A stretch of 64,000 nt of DNA. Source: Urechidicola vernalis. GTDB taxonomy: Bacteria; Bacteroidota; Bacteroidia; Flavobacteriales; Flavobacteriaceae. The notes beneath the pieces are model-generated. The model was not told the DNA's origin, ran no database searches, and worked only from the letters and a program-made list of their open reading frames with translations. A program made the translations under genes and the position numbers. This document shows positions 33,266 to 42,772 of the stretch, piece after piece (the first letter of the stretch is position 1; the number at the start of each line of letters is the position of its first letter). Where the stretch lies: positions 124,001-188,000 of the forward strand of contig NZ_JAVRHV010000002.1 in assembly GCF_031846385.1 (NCBI RefSeq). Direction: 5' to 3'.

Positions 33266-35318
33266 GGCAATTCAACATATCAGTTTAGCTACAGAAAGTT
33301 CATCAGCAAGAGGACAGTCTTTTAAGCACGAAAACTATGTTGCGGGTATCTCTCCATTTTTAAGAGGTCCTTATTCTACCATGTATGTTCGTAGACCTTG
33401 GACTATAAGACAATATGCAGGATTTTCAACAGCAAAAGAAAGCAACGCGTTTTATAAACGGAACTTAAAGGCAGGTCAAAAAGGACTTTCTATAGCCTTT
33501 GATTTGGCTACACATAGAGGTTACGACTCTGATCATGAACGTGTTCAAGGAGATGTTGGAAAAGCGGGAGTTGCCATTGATTCTGTTGAAGATATGAAAG
33601 TGCTCTTTGATGAAATTCCATTGGATAAAATGTCTGTCTCAATGACTATGAATGGTGCGGTTTTACCAATCATGGCTTTTTACATTGTAGCAGCTCAAGA
33701 GCAGGGTGTAGCTTTAGAAAAACTATCCGGAACCATACAAAACGATATTCTTAAGGAGTTTATGGTTAGAAACACCTACATCTACCCTCCTACCCAATCG
33801 ATGAGAATTATTTCAGACATCTTTGAATACACCACTAAAAACATGCCTAAATTCAATAGTATCTCCATTTCGGGATACCATATGCAAGAGGCTGGTGCAA
33901 CGCCTGAAATAGAACTGGCATACACACTAGCGGATGGACTGGAATATATCAGAACTGGGATTAAGTCAGGTATGAAAATAGATGATTTTGCTCCGAGATT
34001 ATCATTTTTCTGGGCAATTGGTATGGATCATTTTAGAGAGGTTGCCAAACTGCGTGCAGCAAGAATGTTATGGGCAAAAATTGTACAGCAATTCAATCCA
34101 AAAAACCAAAAATCATTAATGCTTCGAACACATTGCCAAACGAGTGGCTGGAGTTTAACAGCGCAAGACCCATTTAATAATGTTGCGAGAACAACAATAG
34201 AAGCCATGGCTGCCGTATTTGGTGGTACGCAAAGCTTACACACAAATGCATTAGACGAGGCCATAGCCCTGCCTACAGATTTCTCTGCACGTATTGCAAG
34301 AAACACGCAAATTTACTTACAAGAAGAAACCTATATAACAAAAACTGTTGACCCTTGGGCTGGCAGTTACCATGTAGAATCCTTAACTGAGAACATTGCC
34401 AATGAAGCTTGGAAGTTGATTGAAGAAGTTGAGAATTTAGGAGGTATGACTAAAGCCATTGAAAAAGGCATTCCTAAGTTACGAATAGAAGAAGCGTCTG
34501 CAATTAAACAAGCCAAAATAGATAGTGGAAAGGACACAATTGTTGGCGTTAACGCCTTTCAATTAGAAAAAGAAGATGATCTTGTAACGCTTGAAGTTGA
34601 CAATGATGCAGTTAGAAAAGAGCAGGTTGAAAGACTATCATTATTAAAAGAAAACAGAAACGATAAAGTCGTAAAGAAACTTCTGAAAGAACTAGAAGAA
34701 AGTGCAAAAACTGGTAAAGGCAATTTATTAGAATTGGCTGTAGATTGTGCCAAAAATAGAGCTACTTTAGGAGAAATCTCTTCGGCACTTGAAAAAGAAT
34801 TTGGAAGATATAAAGCAACAACTAATACCATTACAGGCGTGTATAGTAAAGAAATTAAAAACGATCAGCACTTTAAGTTAGCGTGTAGGTTGGCAGATGA
34901 GTTTGCAGAAATGGATGGAAGAAGACCACGGATAATGGTTGCTAAAATGGGACAAGATGGGCATGACAGAGGCGCAAAAGTGGTTGCCACAAGTTTTGCC
35001 GATTTAGGATTTGATGTTGATATTAGCCCTTTGTTTCAAACACCAAAAGAAGTGGCTAAACAAGCTGTAGAAAACGATGTACACATTTTAGGCATCTCTT
35101 CTTTGGCGGCAGGTCATAAAACATTGGTACCACAAGTAATTAAAGAATTACAAAATTATGGTCGCGAAGACATCAAAGTAATCGCAGGTGGTGTCATACC
35201 ACCCAACGATTATGAATTCTTAATGAACGCTGGTGTAGTGGGGGTGTTTGGCCCAGGTACAAAAATTTCTAAAGCAGCAATTGATATTATTCAATTACTA
35301 ATTGAAGATCTTTCTTAA
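33255..35318 (+). CDS. mutB: Methylmalonyl-CoA mutase large subunit
   Basis: 687 residues. It interconverts succinyl-CoA and methylmalonyl-CoA with adenosylcobalamin, for propionate metabolism. The substrate barrel begins GISPFLRGPYSTMYVRRPWTIRQYAGFSTA. The cobalamin domain at about residues 558-680 keeps the DxHxxG motif as GQDGHDRGAKV (near residue 567), then GISSLAAGHKTLVPQ and VIAGGVIP. The stop shares the palindrome TTAA with the stop of the convergent CBM48 gene. Confidence 0.97.
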   Translation: MKRRAIQHISLATESSSARGQSFKHENYVAGISPFLRGPYSTMYVRRPWTIRQYAGFSTAKESNAFYKRNLKAGQKGLSIAFDLATHRGYDSDHERVQGDVGKAGVAIDSVEDMKVLFDEIPLDKMSVSMTMNGAVLPIMAFYIVAAQEQGVALEKLSGTIQNDILKEFMVRNTYIYPPTQSMRIISDIFEYTTKNMPKFNSISISGYHMQEAGATPEIELAYTLADGLEYIRTGIKSGMKIDDFAPRLSFFWAIGMDHFREVAKLRAARMLWAKIVQQFNPKNQKSLMLRTHCQTSGWSLTAQDPFNNVARTTIEAMAAVFGGTQSLHTNALDEAIALPTDFSARIARNTQIYLQEETYITKTVDPWAGSYHVESLTENIANEAWKLIEEVENLGGMTKAIEKGIPKLRIEEASAIKQAKIDSGKDTIVGVNAFQLEKEDDLVTLEVDNDAVRKEQVERLSLLKENRNDKVVKKLLKELEESAKTGKGNLLELAVDCAKNRATLGEISSALEKEFGRYKATTNTITGVYSKEIKNDQHFKLACRLADEFAEMDGRRPRIMVAKMGQDGHDRGAKVVATSFADLGFDVDISPLFQTPKEVAKQAVENDVHILGISSLAAGHKTLVPQVIKELQNYGREDIKVIAGGVIPPNDYEFLMNAGVVGVFGPGTKISKAAIDIIQLLIEDLS

Positions 35319-35611
35319 ACAGTTAACAAGCAGTTTTCTTCACCTGCATATGCATTATAAACAAAAGCATCCGCTTCTGGTTCATTTATATATGCACCGT
35401 CTACTATATATCTAAATTCTGAAGATGAATCTTTTTCAAAATCTACAGTAGTCTTGAATTTCCCGTTTTTGAATTTTTTAAGAGGTGTTGCTTCTGAGTT
35501 CCAGTCATTAAAATCTCCTACTGCAACAATTGAGTCTGCTTCAATTCCTTCTAATTCAAAAGTTACTTTACAAACTGGTTTAGATTTTAAATATTTTTTA
35601 GAGATAGCCAT
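35315..35611 (-). CDS. Single-domain CBM48 (isoamylase early-set, AMPK-beta-like) protein
   Basis: 98 residues forming one glycogen-binding beta-sandwich: CKVTFELEGIEADSIVAVGDFNDWNSEATPLKKFKNGKFKTTV, then FRYIVDGAYINEPEADAFVYNAYAGEENCLLTV. The GDFNDW core and FRYIVDG are the usual glucan-binding signature. There is no catalytic domain and no signal peptide, so it is probably a cytoplasmic adaptor or glycogen-binding module. It is convergent with mutB and overlaps its stop by four bases. A partner enzyme is not apparent nearby. Confidence 0.85.
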   Translation of the reverse strand: MAISKKYLKSKPVCKVTFELEGIEADSIVAVGDFNDWNSEATPLKKFKNGKFKTTVDFEKDSSSEFRYIVDGAYINEPEADAFVYNAYAGEENCLLTV

Positions 35612-35709
35612 ACTATTCTATTTTTACAAATTAATATATGGCAAAACTAAATTTTAATAGCACTTAGAAGAAGTTCAAAATTTGCAAATGTATGTTGTAA
35701 ATTAACCTT

Positions 35710-36090
35710 TTAGAATAAGTACTTTAAGGTTTTGTCTTTTTTTATTAAAGGTTTCAACTGGTCTTCCATCAATTTCACATACTTCTTGTGCATTTTTTTC
35801 CCAAGTAAATCCGTTAAATCTCTTTCAGTATCATTGCTAAGAATTTTCATAGCGCCTATCTTCTCTTTTTCTACCTTATCACTTTCTAAAATTTCATAAA
35901 TACGATCCGTTAAGCCTGCATTATACTCCATCAAATCTTCCGTTTTAAGGTTTGACAAATCCAATTCATTCACACTATTTAAAGTCGTTAACAATACTTC
36001 TTTCAAAACAGTTTCTTGCGCATTAACATGTTGCAATCCAACAAGAAAAACAAAAATTACAACTATCAATTTCATAAAATTTTTCATCAC
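35710..36090 (-). CDS. Small exported protein of unknown function
   Basis: 126 residues (ATG at 36090, a second ATG follows immediately) with a signal peptide (LIVVIFVFLVGLQHVNAQ). The mature part is helical and charged (VNELDLSNLKTEDLMEYNAGLTDRIYEIL, then DLTDLLGKKMHKKYVKLMEDQLKPLIKK) with no motif I recognise. It follows the aldo/keto reductase by two bases on the same strand, so they are probably cotranscribed. The 98-base gap to the CBM48 gene contains nothing obvious. Confidence 0.7.
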   Translation of the reverse strand: MMKNFMKLIVVIFVFLVGLQHVNAQETVLKEVLLTTLNSVNELDLSNLKTEDLMEYNAGLTDRIYEILESDKVEKEKIGAMKILSNDTERDLTDLLGKKMHKKYVKLMEDQLKPLIKKDKTLKYLF

Positions 36091-36092
36091 TT

Positions 36093-37109
36093 TTATTTTA
36101 ATATGGTTTCTATTCTCGCTAATTCTTCTTCTGTAAATTTAAGATTTTCGAGCGACTTTATATTATCTAATAATTGTACAGTTTTACTAACACCAACCAG
36201 CACAGTCGTAATTTCAGGGTTTCTTAATATCCAAGCAATTGCCATTTGTGCTAAACTCTGTCCTCTATCTACTGCAATTGCATTTAATTGCTGCACTTTT
36301 TCCAAAACCTCAGTAGTAATATGATTCTCATTCAAATAGCGGGCATCTTTTACAGCTCTTGAGTCATTAGGCATACCATTTAAATACTTATTTGTTAAGA
36401 TCCCTTGCTCTAAAGGTGAAAATGCAATAGCACCAATACCCTCTGTATTTAATGTTTCTAAAAGCCCTCCTTCTACCCACCGATCAAACATATTATATCT
36501 TGGTTGATGAATTAAACATGGTGTACCAAGTTCTTTTAAAATCTTAGATGCTTTTGCAGTATCTTCTGCAGAGTATTGAGAAATACCAACATACAAGGCT
36601 TTTCCTTGTCTTACCAAATGATCTAAGGCTCCCATTGTTTCTTCTAGCGGCGTATCTGGATCTGGTCTATGGTGATAAAAAATATCAACATAATCCAATC
36701 CCATTCGCTTTAAACTCTGATCGCAACTTGCAATTAAATATTTTCGAGAACCCAAATTACCATAGGGACCATCCCACATGTCCCATCCGGCTTTAGATGA
36801 AATAATCATTTCATCTCTATAAGATTTTAAATCATCCTTTAAAATTCGACCAAAAGTCTCTTCTGCTGCACCATAAGGAGGTCCATAATTATTGGCCAAA
36901 TCAAAATGCGTTATCCCATTATCAAAAGCTGTTCTAACAATATCTCTTGCCTTTGTATAATCATCTGCATGACCAAAATTATGCCATAGCCCTAAAGATA
37001 GTAAGGGTAACAAAATACCACTTTTACCGCATCTGCGATATTGCATGGTGTCATATCTAGAATTTGATGCTTGGTAATTTTGTAATGGATTATGATCGTT
37101 TTTATACAT
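36093..37109 (-). CDS. Aldo/keto reductase (L-glyceraldehyde 3-phosphate reductase-like)
   Basis: 338 residues. AKR barrel with catalytic Asp in GITHFDLANNYGPPYGAAEE, Tyr within that loop, Lys in MIISSKAGWDMWDGPYG and His in DYVDIFYHHRPDPDTP. The NADPH-binding end includes GVSKTVQLLDN. The N-terminus (YRRCGKSGILLPLLSLGLWHNFG) and the overall sequence match the YghZ/GPR (AKR14) branch, which detoxifies aldehydes such as L-glyceraldehyde 3-phosphate or methylglyoxal. A TAACTTTG box lies upstream on the minus strand (37148-37141). Confidence 0.9.
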   Translation of the reverse strand: MYKNDHNPLQNYQASNSRYDTMQYRRCGKSGILLPLLSLGLWHNFGHADDYTKARDIVRTAFDNGITHFDLANNYGPPYGAAEETFGRILKDDLKSYRDEMIISSKAGWDMWDGPYGNLGSRKYLIASCDQSLKRMGLDYVDIFYHHRPDPDTPLEETMGALDHLVRQGKALYVGISQYSAEDTAKASKILKELGTPCLIHQPRYNMFDRWVEGGLLETLNTEGIGAIAFSPLEQGILTNKYLNGMPNDSRAVKDARYLNENHITTEVLEKVQQLNAIAVDRGQSLAQMAIAWILRNPEITTVLVGVSKTVQLLDNIKSLENLKFTEEELARIETILK

Positions 37110-37140
37110 GATTTTTGTTCTTATTTATTATTGAGAATCT

Positions 37141-37148
37141 CAAAGTTA
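37141..37148 (-). promoter_or_regulatory. -7 box of the aldo/keto reductase
   Basis: TAACTTTG on the minus strand fits TAnnTTTG, 31 bases before the ATG. Confidence 0.5.
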
Positions 37149-37243
37149 GCGCAATAAATCGATATAAAAAATTGAAAACGATTTAGCAATTTGAATGGGG
37201 TAATAATTAACGTTTTACTCATCAATATAATCTTAATAATCCG

Positions 37244-37251
37244 TACTTTTG
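37244..37251 (+). promoter_or_regulatory. -7 box of ccsBA
   Basis: TACTTTTG fits TAnnTTTG, 26 bases before the chosen ATG at 37278. It falls inside the longer frame, which supports the later start. Confidence 0.55.
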
Positions 37252-37277
37252 CGCAAACTTTTTTAGGATTAAAAAAA

Positions 37278-40200
37278 ATGAATAAACTACTTTCTTTTTT
37301 ATATTCAACTAGACTTACCGGGGTTTTGTTTATCGTATTTGCTGCTGCCATGGGTATTGCAACTTTTATTGAAAACGATTACGGTACACAAACTGCAAAA
37401 GCACTGATTTACCATGCATGGTGGTTCGAAGCCATTATGGTAATATTTGTCTTTAACTTTTTTGGTAACATCTTTAAATATCGATTGTATAGAAAAGAGA
37501 AATGGTCTGTGTTGTTATTTCACTTGGCATTCGTTCTTATTATAATTGGTGCCGGTGTTACAAGGTATATAAGTTATGAAGGTATTATGCCAATTATTGA
37601 AGGCGAGTCTAACAATACAATGCTTTCTGAAACGACCTATTTTCAAGTAACTACACATAATAATGAAGTTCAAAGAATTTCTGTCCCAGCCCCAGTTTTA
37701 TTATCGGCTAAAGGATCACCTAATTATACATTTAAAGACAATTTCAAGGGACAAGATTTTGAATTTGACTTGGTAGAATATATACCTAATGCTAAAGAAG
37801 AATTTACTTTAGATGAAAACGGTCAATCCTTTTTAAAAATTGTTGAATCATCAAACGGAGGGCGTCATGATCATTATTTAAAGCAAGGCGAAAGTCAATT
37901 GATTCACAATGTTTTAATTGGCTATGACAACGAAGGAAACAATACAGTAGATATTTTAACCATTGATGGTCAATTAAAAATTAAATCCATTCATGAGGGA
38001 ACCTTTTTAAGAATGGCTGATCAATTTAATGGAATCATTGCCAAAGATTCTATTCAAGATTTAAATCTACTTTCTTTACACAACTTGGCTGGGATGAATT
38101 TTGTAATTCCAGAACCGGCCGTTAAAGGTTCTTACAAAACTATTGTTGGAGATAAAAATGAAGACCCATTAGATAAATTAGTATTCGACGTTACCGTTGG
38201 TGAAGAAACAAAAAAACTTGAACTATCAGGTGCTCAATACTATATGCAATCACCAACACAAATTAGTGTAGGCGGATTACATTTTAGAGTTAATTATGGT
38301 GCGCAGCAACTTACACTTCCTTTCCACGTAAAACTGAGGGACTTTCAATTAGACACCTATCCGGGTTCTGAAAACCCCATGTCCTATGCAAGTGAAGTAA
38401 CCGTAATTGATCCTTCTGAAACATTCGATTTTAGAATTTTCATGAATAACGTATTAAACCATAAAGGGTATCGTTTTTTCCAATCTAGTTACAATATCAC
38501 TCCAGAGTATGAAGAAACGAGATTATCTGTAAATCATGACTTTTGGGGAACTACAATTACCTACTTCGGCTATACTCTATTGTTTTTAGGATTGATCATA
38601 ATCATCTTTGCAAAAAACACGCGATTTGATACCTTACGTCAAACGCTGAATAAAGTAAAAGCGAAAAAAGCAGCATTAACCATTGCCGCATTGTTGGCCA
38701 TAAATACCGGTTTTTCTCAACACGAAGAACATCAACTTACCAATACTCAAATAGATTCTATTGTAAATGCCAATGCTGTTTCTGCAGAACACGCTAAGAA
38801 ATTTAGCAAATTGGTTATTCAGGATGCAGGTGGAAGAATGAAACCTTTGCATACTTTCTCTTCAGAATTACTAAGAAAAGTAAGTAAAAAAGACAAGTAT
38901 AAAGGACTGAACTCTAACCAAGTGTTCATTTCTATGCAGCAAAATCCACGCTTTTGGTTTAATGTTCCTATGATTTATATTAAAAAGGAGAACACTAAAT
39001 TAAGAGATCTTATTGGCATTCCTGAGGATCAGAAATATGCAAGACTTGCAGATTTCTTAACAAACATGGGCGATTACAAATTGGCAAAAGAAAACGAATA
39101 TGCCTTTAAACAAAAGATTAAATCAAAGTTTGATCAAAGTGTTTTAGATGTTACCAACCGTGTCAATGTTTTATTTGATGCTTTATTTGGAAACTTGTTA
39201 GCCATTTTCCCAATTCCTGATGATGAAAACAATACTTGGGTTTCACAAAACGAATTAAAATCAGAATACTATTCTGGAACAGATTCTGTTTTTGTAAAAC
39301 AGATTTTTCCAGCGTATTTACAAACCTTAATTGAGGCAAAAGAAAAGAATGATTATTCTCAAGCAGACGAAATTCTAAACGGAATTATAAAGTTTCAGCA
39401 AAAGTTTGGAAGCGATGTATACCCATCTGACAAGAAGATTGATTTAGAAGTTTTCTATAATGAAAACGACATCTTTAAAAACCTCTTTTGGCAATACATG
39501 CTTGGCGGTCTATTCTTATTCATAGTAATAATTATAAATATATTTAACGATTCTAAGTTCTTAAAAACCCTATTAAAAATTGGTTCAATAATTTGTGTAT
39601 TATTGTTTGCATACCACACTGTTGGTTTAGGGATACGATGGTATATCTCTGGGCACGTGCCATGGAGTAACGGATATGAATCCATGATATATATTGCTTG
39701 GGCAACCATGCTTTTCGGATTAATTTTCGGAAAAAAATCGCAATTAACAATTGCTGCAACTGCTTTTGTTACGGCTATGATTTTAATGTTTGCACACATG
39801 AACTGGATGGATCCAGAAATCGCAAACTTAGTTCCTGTTTTGGATTCGTATTGGGTAATGATTCACGTATCAATTATTGTGGCCAGTTATGGTCCGTTTA
39901 CCCTGTGTATGATTCTTGGTTTATTGGCATTATTCTTAATGATCATTACCAATGATAAAAACAAAAAGAAGGTCAAATTAATTGTACAAGAGATAACTGT
40001 CATTAGCGAAATGTCTATGACTTTAGGAATTATCTTATTAACGATCGGAAACTTTTTAGGAGCCATTTGGGCAAACGAAAGCTGGGGTCGTTATTGGGGA
40101 TGGGATCCAAAAGAAACTTGGGCTTTAATTAGTATTATGATTTATGCTTTTATTTTACACATGCGTTTAATTCCAGGCTTAAGAGGTCGTTATGCATTTA

Positions 40201-40394
40201 ATGTTGCTGGTGTATTATCATTTGCATCTATTTTAATGACCTATTTAGGCGTAAACCATTTACTATCCGGATTGCATTCTTATGCTCAAGGAGAAGCTGC
40301 AAAAATTCCATACCAAATTTGGACATGGTTAGCGATCTCTATTTTGCTAAGTGTATTGGCCTACTTTAAGTACAAAAAATATTATAAGAAATAA
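37278..40394 (+). CDS. ccsBA: Cytochrome c biogenesis protein, CcsB-CcsA (ResB-ResC) fusion
   Basis: 1038 residues from the ATG at 37278. The N-terminal half is ResB-like: hydrophobic helices near residues 10-110 (LTGVLFIVFAAAMGIATF, WSVLLFHLAFVLIIIGAGV), a large periplasmic part and a fourth helix near 425-445. The C-terminal half (from about residue 730) is CcsA/ResC with multiple helices and the haem-handling WWD signature WANESWGRYWGWDPKETWALI, plus flanking His residues (HVSIIVASYGP, HMRLIPG). System II of cytochrome c maturation exports haem and attaches it to CxxCH apoproteins. The fusion is the usual form in Bacteroidota. The next gene follows by 41 bases with its own promoter box. 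Confidence 0.95.
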   Translation: MNKLLSFLYSTRLTGVLFIVFAAAMGIATFIENDYGTQTAKALIYHAWWFEAIMVIFVFNFFGNIFKYRLYRKEKWSVLLFHLAFVLIIIGAGVTRYISYEGIMPIIEGESNNTMLSETTYFQVTTHNNEVQRISVPAPVLLSAKGSPNYTFKDNFKGQDFEFDLVEYIPNAKEEFTLDENGQSFLKIVESSNGGRHDHYLKQGESQLIHNVLIGYDNEGNNTVDILTIDGQLKIKSIHEGTFLRMADQFNGIIAKDSIQDLNLLSLHNLAGMNFVIPEPAVKGSYKTIVGDKNEDPLDKLVFDVTVGEETKKLELSGAQYYMQSPTQISVGGLHFRVNYGAQQLTLPFHVKLRDFQLDTYPGSENPMSYASEVTVIDPSETFDFRIFMNNVLNHKGYRFFQSSYNITPEYEETRLSVNHDFWGTTITYFGYTLLFLGLIIIIFAKNTRFDTLRQTLNKVKAKKAALTIAALLAINTGFSQHEEHQLTNTQIDSIVNANAVSAEHAKKFSKLVIQDAGGRMKPLHTFSSELLRKVSKKDKYKGLNSNQVFISMQQNPRFWFNVPMIYIKKENTKLRDLIGIPEDQKYARLADFLTNMGDYKLAKENEYAFKQKIKSKFDQSVLDVTNRVNVLFDALFGNLLAIFPIPDDENNTWVSQNELKSEYYSGTDSVFVKQIFPAYLQTLIEAKEKNDYSQADEILNGIIKFQQKFGSDVYPSDKKIDLEVFYNENDIFKNLFWQYMLGGLFLFIVIIINIFNDSKFLKTLLKIGSIICVLLFAYHTVGLGIRWYISGHVPWSNGYESMIYIAWATMLFGLIFGKKSQLTIAATAFVTAMILMFAHMNWMDPEIANLVPVLDSYWVMIHVSIIVASYGPFTLCMILGLLALFLMIITNDKNKKKVKLIVQEITVISEMSMTLGIILLTIGNFLGAIWANESWGRYWGWDPKETWALISIMIYAFILHMRLIPGLRGRYAFNVAGVLSFASILMTYLGVNHLLSGLHSYAQGEAAKIPYQIWTWLAISILLSVLAYFKYKKYYKK

Positions 40395-40405
40395 GTGCAA
40401 ATAGG

Positions 40406-40413
40406 TATCTTTG
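40406..40413 (+). promoter_or_regulatory. -7 box of the TPR membrane protein gene
   Basis: TATCTTTG fits TAnnTTTG, 22 bases before the ATG at 40436. Confidence 0.55.
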
Positions 40414-40435
40414 CACACCAAATTTAAAAAGAGAC

Positions 40436-40993
40436 ATGTTTAATAAAAATATAAAATTAGTTCTTGCTGCAGGTATTATTGCTTGGGCCGTTTTTCAATT
40501 TATAGAAGGAAATATAATGAATGGTATTTCACTTATCTTGTTAAGTGGAATCTTTATTCTATTCTATTTTAAAAACGAATTTATTTTGTTGGCGTTTTTA
40601 CAATTACGAAAGCAAAATTTTGAAAAATGCCAGAAATGGTTGAGTTACATCAAAAACCCTAGTTCTGCATTAATAAAGAAACAAGAAGGATACTATAACT
40701 TTTTACAAGGTATCATGGTTTCTCAGTCTAATTTAACGCAGGCCGAGAAATACTTTAAAAAAGCAATTACACTAGGCTTATCTATGGATCATGATTTGGC
40801 TATGGCTAAGTTACAATTATCTGGTATTGCCATGTCTAAAAACCGAAAGCAAGAAGCAAACAAGTTAATGGCAGAAGCAAAAAAATTAGACAAACACGGC
40901 ATGCTAAAAGACCAGATTAAAATGATGAAAGATCAAATGAAAAAAGCCCCTGGTTTAAGTCACCACCAAATGAGAGGTAGAGTTAGAAGATAA
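40436..40993 (+). CDS. Small membrane protein with TPR-like cytoplasmic tail
   Basis: 185 residues. Two adjacent hydrophobic helices (IKLVLAAGIIAWAVFQFI and GISLILLSGIFILFYF) are followed by a helical-repeat region (FEKCQKWLSYIKNPSSALIKKQEGYYNFLQGIMVSQSNLTQAEKYFKKAITLG) and a very basic tail (HHQMRGRVRR). The repeats look like two to three degenerate TPRs. The family is common in Flavobacteriaceae, but the function is unknown to me. It follows ccsBA and precedes a clear terminator. Confidence 0.72.
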   Translation: MFNKNIKLVLAAGIIAWAVFQFIEGNIMNGISLILLSGIFILFYFKNEFILLAFLQLRKQNFEKCQKWLSYIKNPSSALIKKQEGYYNFLQGIMVSQSNLTQAEKYFKKAITLGLSMDHDLAMAKLQLSGIAMSKNRKQEANKLMAEAKKLDKHGMLKDQIKMMKDQMKKAPGLSHHQMRGRVRR

Positions 40994-41020
40994 CACTGCA
41001 TTTCACAAAAGATATTAATT

Positions 41021-41051
41021 AAAGAGCAACCTAAATAGGTTGCTCTTTTTT
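41021..41051 (+). terminator. Intrinsic terminator
   Basis: AAGAGCAACC, loop TAAAT, GGTTGCTCTT then TTTT, 27 bases after the preceding stop. Confidence 0.88.
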
Positions 41052-41081
41052 GTTACCTTTATTTTAAAATAAAAACCAACT

Positions 41082-41294
41082 ATGAATTTATTACCCATTA
41101 TGATTAGCGGCGTTCAAATAGCAATTTTTGGACTCTTATTTCTTACGTTCTATTGCTACGCCTTTGTCTTACTTATCAAAAATAGAAATCAAGGTAATTT
41201 TATATTATGGCTTATGCTTTTCATTTTTGTTCCTGTAATTGCTCCTATTTTATTTCTAATAAATTATTTTACTAGAAAAGCGACGACTTCATAA
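41082..41294 (+). CDS. Two-helix membrane protein, PLDc_N-like
   Basis: 70 residues with two long hydrophobic helices (ISGVQIAIFGLLFLTFYCYAFVLLI and FILWLMLFIFVPVIAPILFLINYF) joined by a short polar turn (KNRNQGN). The layout resembles the PLDc_N domain (the membrane anchor at the start of cardiolipin synthases), without any catalytic domain. Real as a gene by its compact spacing after a terminator and an ATG; function unknown. Confidence 0.6.
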   Translation: MNLLPIMISGVQIAIFGLLFLTFYCYAFVLLIKNRNQGNFILWLMLFIFVPVIAPILFLINYFTRKATTS

Positions 41295-41357
41295 TATAAA
41301 AAATAAGAATTGATTAGATTTAAGATATGTAAACATAACCCCGTTTATTGTTAAACG

Positions 41358-42644
41358 ATGCGTAAAAAAATGATATCTATTTGTTGGTATCGACGAGATT
41401 TAAGGATCAAAGATAATCATGCTTTGCTTAAAGCCTTGAATAGTGGTACTCCAGTGCTGCCAATATTTATTTTTGACAAAAATATTATTGAAGAACTAGA
41501 TGCAAACGATGCGCGAATAACATTTATTTACGAACAGCTTACTTTATTAAATAAAGAATTTAAAAAAAACAACTCCGGTATATACATTTTAATTGATACA
41601 CCCATTAAGGCGTGGAAGAAGTTGGTTTCGGAATTCATTGTAAAAGAAGTCTTTTTTAATGAAGACTACGAACCTTATGCTATCGGAAGAGATAAAGAAA
41701 TTCATGACTTTTTACGCGATAAAAATATTAAAAGTACCGCATGCAAAGATCAGGTTATTTTCTCTGGAAACGAAGTACTAAAAGCGGACCAAACACCGTA
41801 TACTATATATACCCCTTATAAAAATAAGTGGCGCGAAAAATTACACCCCTCTTTATTAAAAACTTATGATTCTGAGTTCGGTAAAACTTACTTTGAAAAT
41901 AATTATGAAATCCCAACAATTTCAGAAATTGGTTTTACGCTCTCAACAAAAAAAGTAAAACCTTATAATTTCAACTCACTAGAGAATTACGAAAACACTC
42001 GAAATATCCCTGGCTTAAATGGCACGAGCAATCTTTCTCCTCATTTACGTTTCGGAACAGTTAGCATTAGACAAATTGTAAATGAAGTTAAAGAGAATGA
42101 ATCTTTTTTAAATGAACTTATATGGAGAGAATTCTTTATGCAGATTTTATTTCATTTCCCAAAAGTTATAAACGCTAATTTTAAGCGTAAGTATGATACT
42201 GTAGAATGGAGAAATAATGAAAAGGAGTTTGAACTTTGGAAAAGTGGAAATACAGGCTACCCAATGGTTGATGCAGGAATGAGAGAACTTAATGCTACAG
42301 GATATATGCATAACAGGGTTAGAATGATTGTTGCCGGTTTTTTATGCAAACATTTACTTATAGATTGGAGATGGGGAGAAGCATATTTTGCCCAAAACTT
42401 ATTGGATTATGAATTAGCATCTAATAATGGAAATTGGCAATGGGCAGCAGGAACTGGTTGCGATTCGGCTCCATATTTTCGAGTTTTTAACCCCACTACA
42501 CAACTCAAAAAATTTGACCCAGACCTCGTTTATATTCGAAAATGGATCCCTGAATTTGATGAATTGAATTATCCATTGCCAATGGTAGAACATAAAATGG
42601 CTCGTGAAAGAGCAATTAACACCTACAAACGAGGCATATCTTAA
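41358..42644 (+). CDS. Deoxyribodipyrimidine photolyase / cryptochrome family
   Basis: 428 residues. The N-terminal Rossmann domain begins ICWYRRDLRIKDNHALLKALNSG. The FAD-binding helical domain shows LNELIWREFFMQ, WKSGNTGYPMVDAGMRELNATGYMHNRVRMIVAGFLCKHLLIDWRWGE and NNGNWQWAAGTGCDSAPYFRVFNP, with the electron-transfer tryptophans in place. This is the class I CPD photolyase pattern (repair of UV dimers with blue light), though a cryptochrome role cannot be excluded. The SDR gene follows after 128 bases. Confidence 0.92.
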   Translation: MRKKMISICWYRRDLRIKDNHALLKALNSGTPVLPIFIFDKNIIEELDANDARITFIYEQLTLLNKEFKKNNSGIYILIDTPIKAWKKLVSEFIVKEVFFNEDYEPYAIGRDKEIHDFLRDKNIKSTACKDQVIFSGNEVLKADQTPYTIYTPYKNKWREKLHPSLLKTYDSEFGKTYFENNYEIPTISEIGFTLSTKKVKPYNFNSLENYENTRNIPGLNGTSNLSPHLRFGTVSIRQIVNEVKENESFLNELIWREFFMQILFHFPKVINANFKRKYDTVEWRNNEKEFELWKSGNTGYPMVDAGMRELNATGYMHNRVRMIVAGFLCKHLLIDWRWGEAYFAQNLLDYELASNNGNWQWAAGTGCDSAPYFRVFNPTTQLKKFDPDLVYIRKWIPEFDELNYPLPMVEHKMARERAINTYKRGIS

Positions 42645-42772
42645 CCTCTTGCTTAAAAGCATCTATAAATTAAGTCATTCTTAGTTCTTCTCGTTTAACT
42701 CTAATAAATTGGTTATCTTTACTATAAATCTTGCTTTTCAAGAAAAGTAAGCATCTGAATAAAGCTAACTCT

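Noticed and set aside
37191..37277. N-terminal extension of CcsBA
   Set aside because: It contains the promoter box at 37244 and is not part of the ResB fold.
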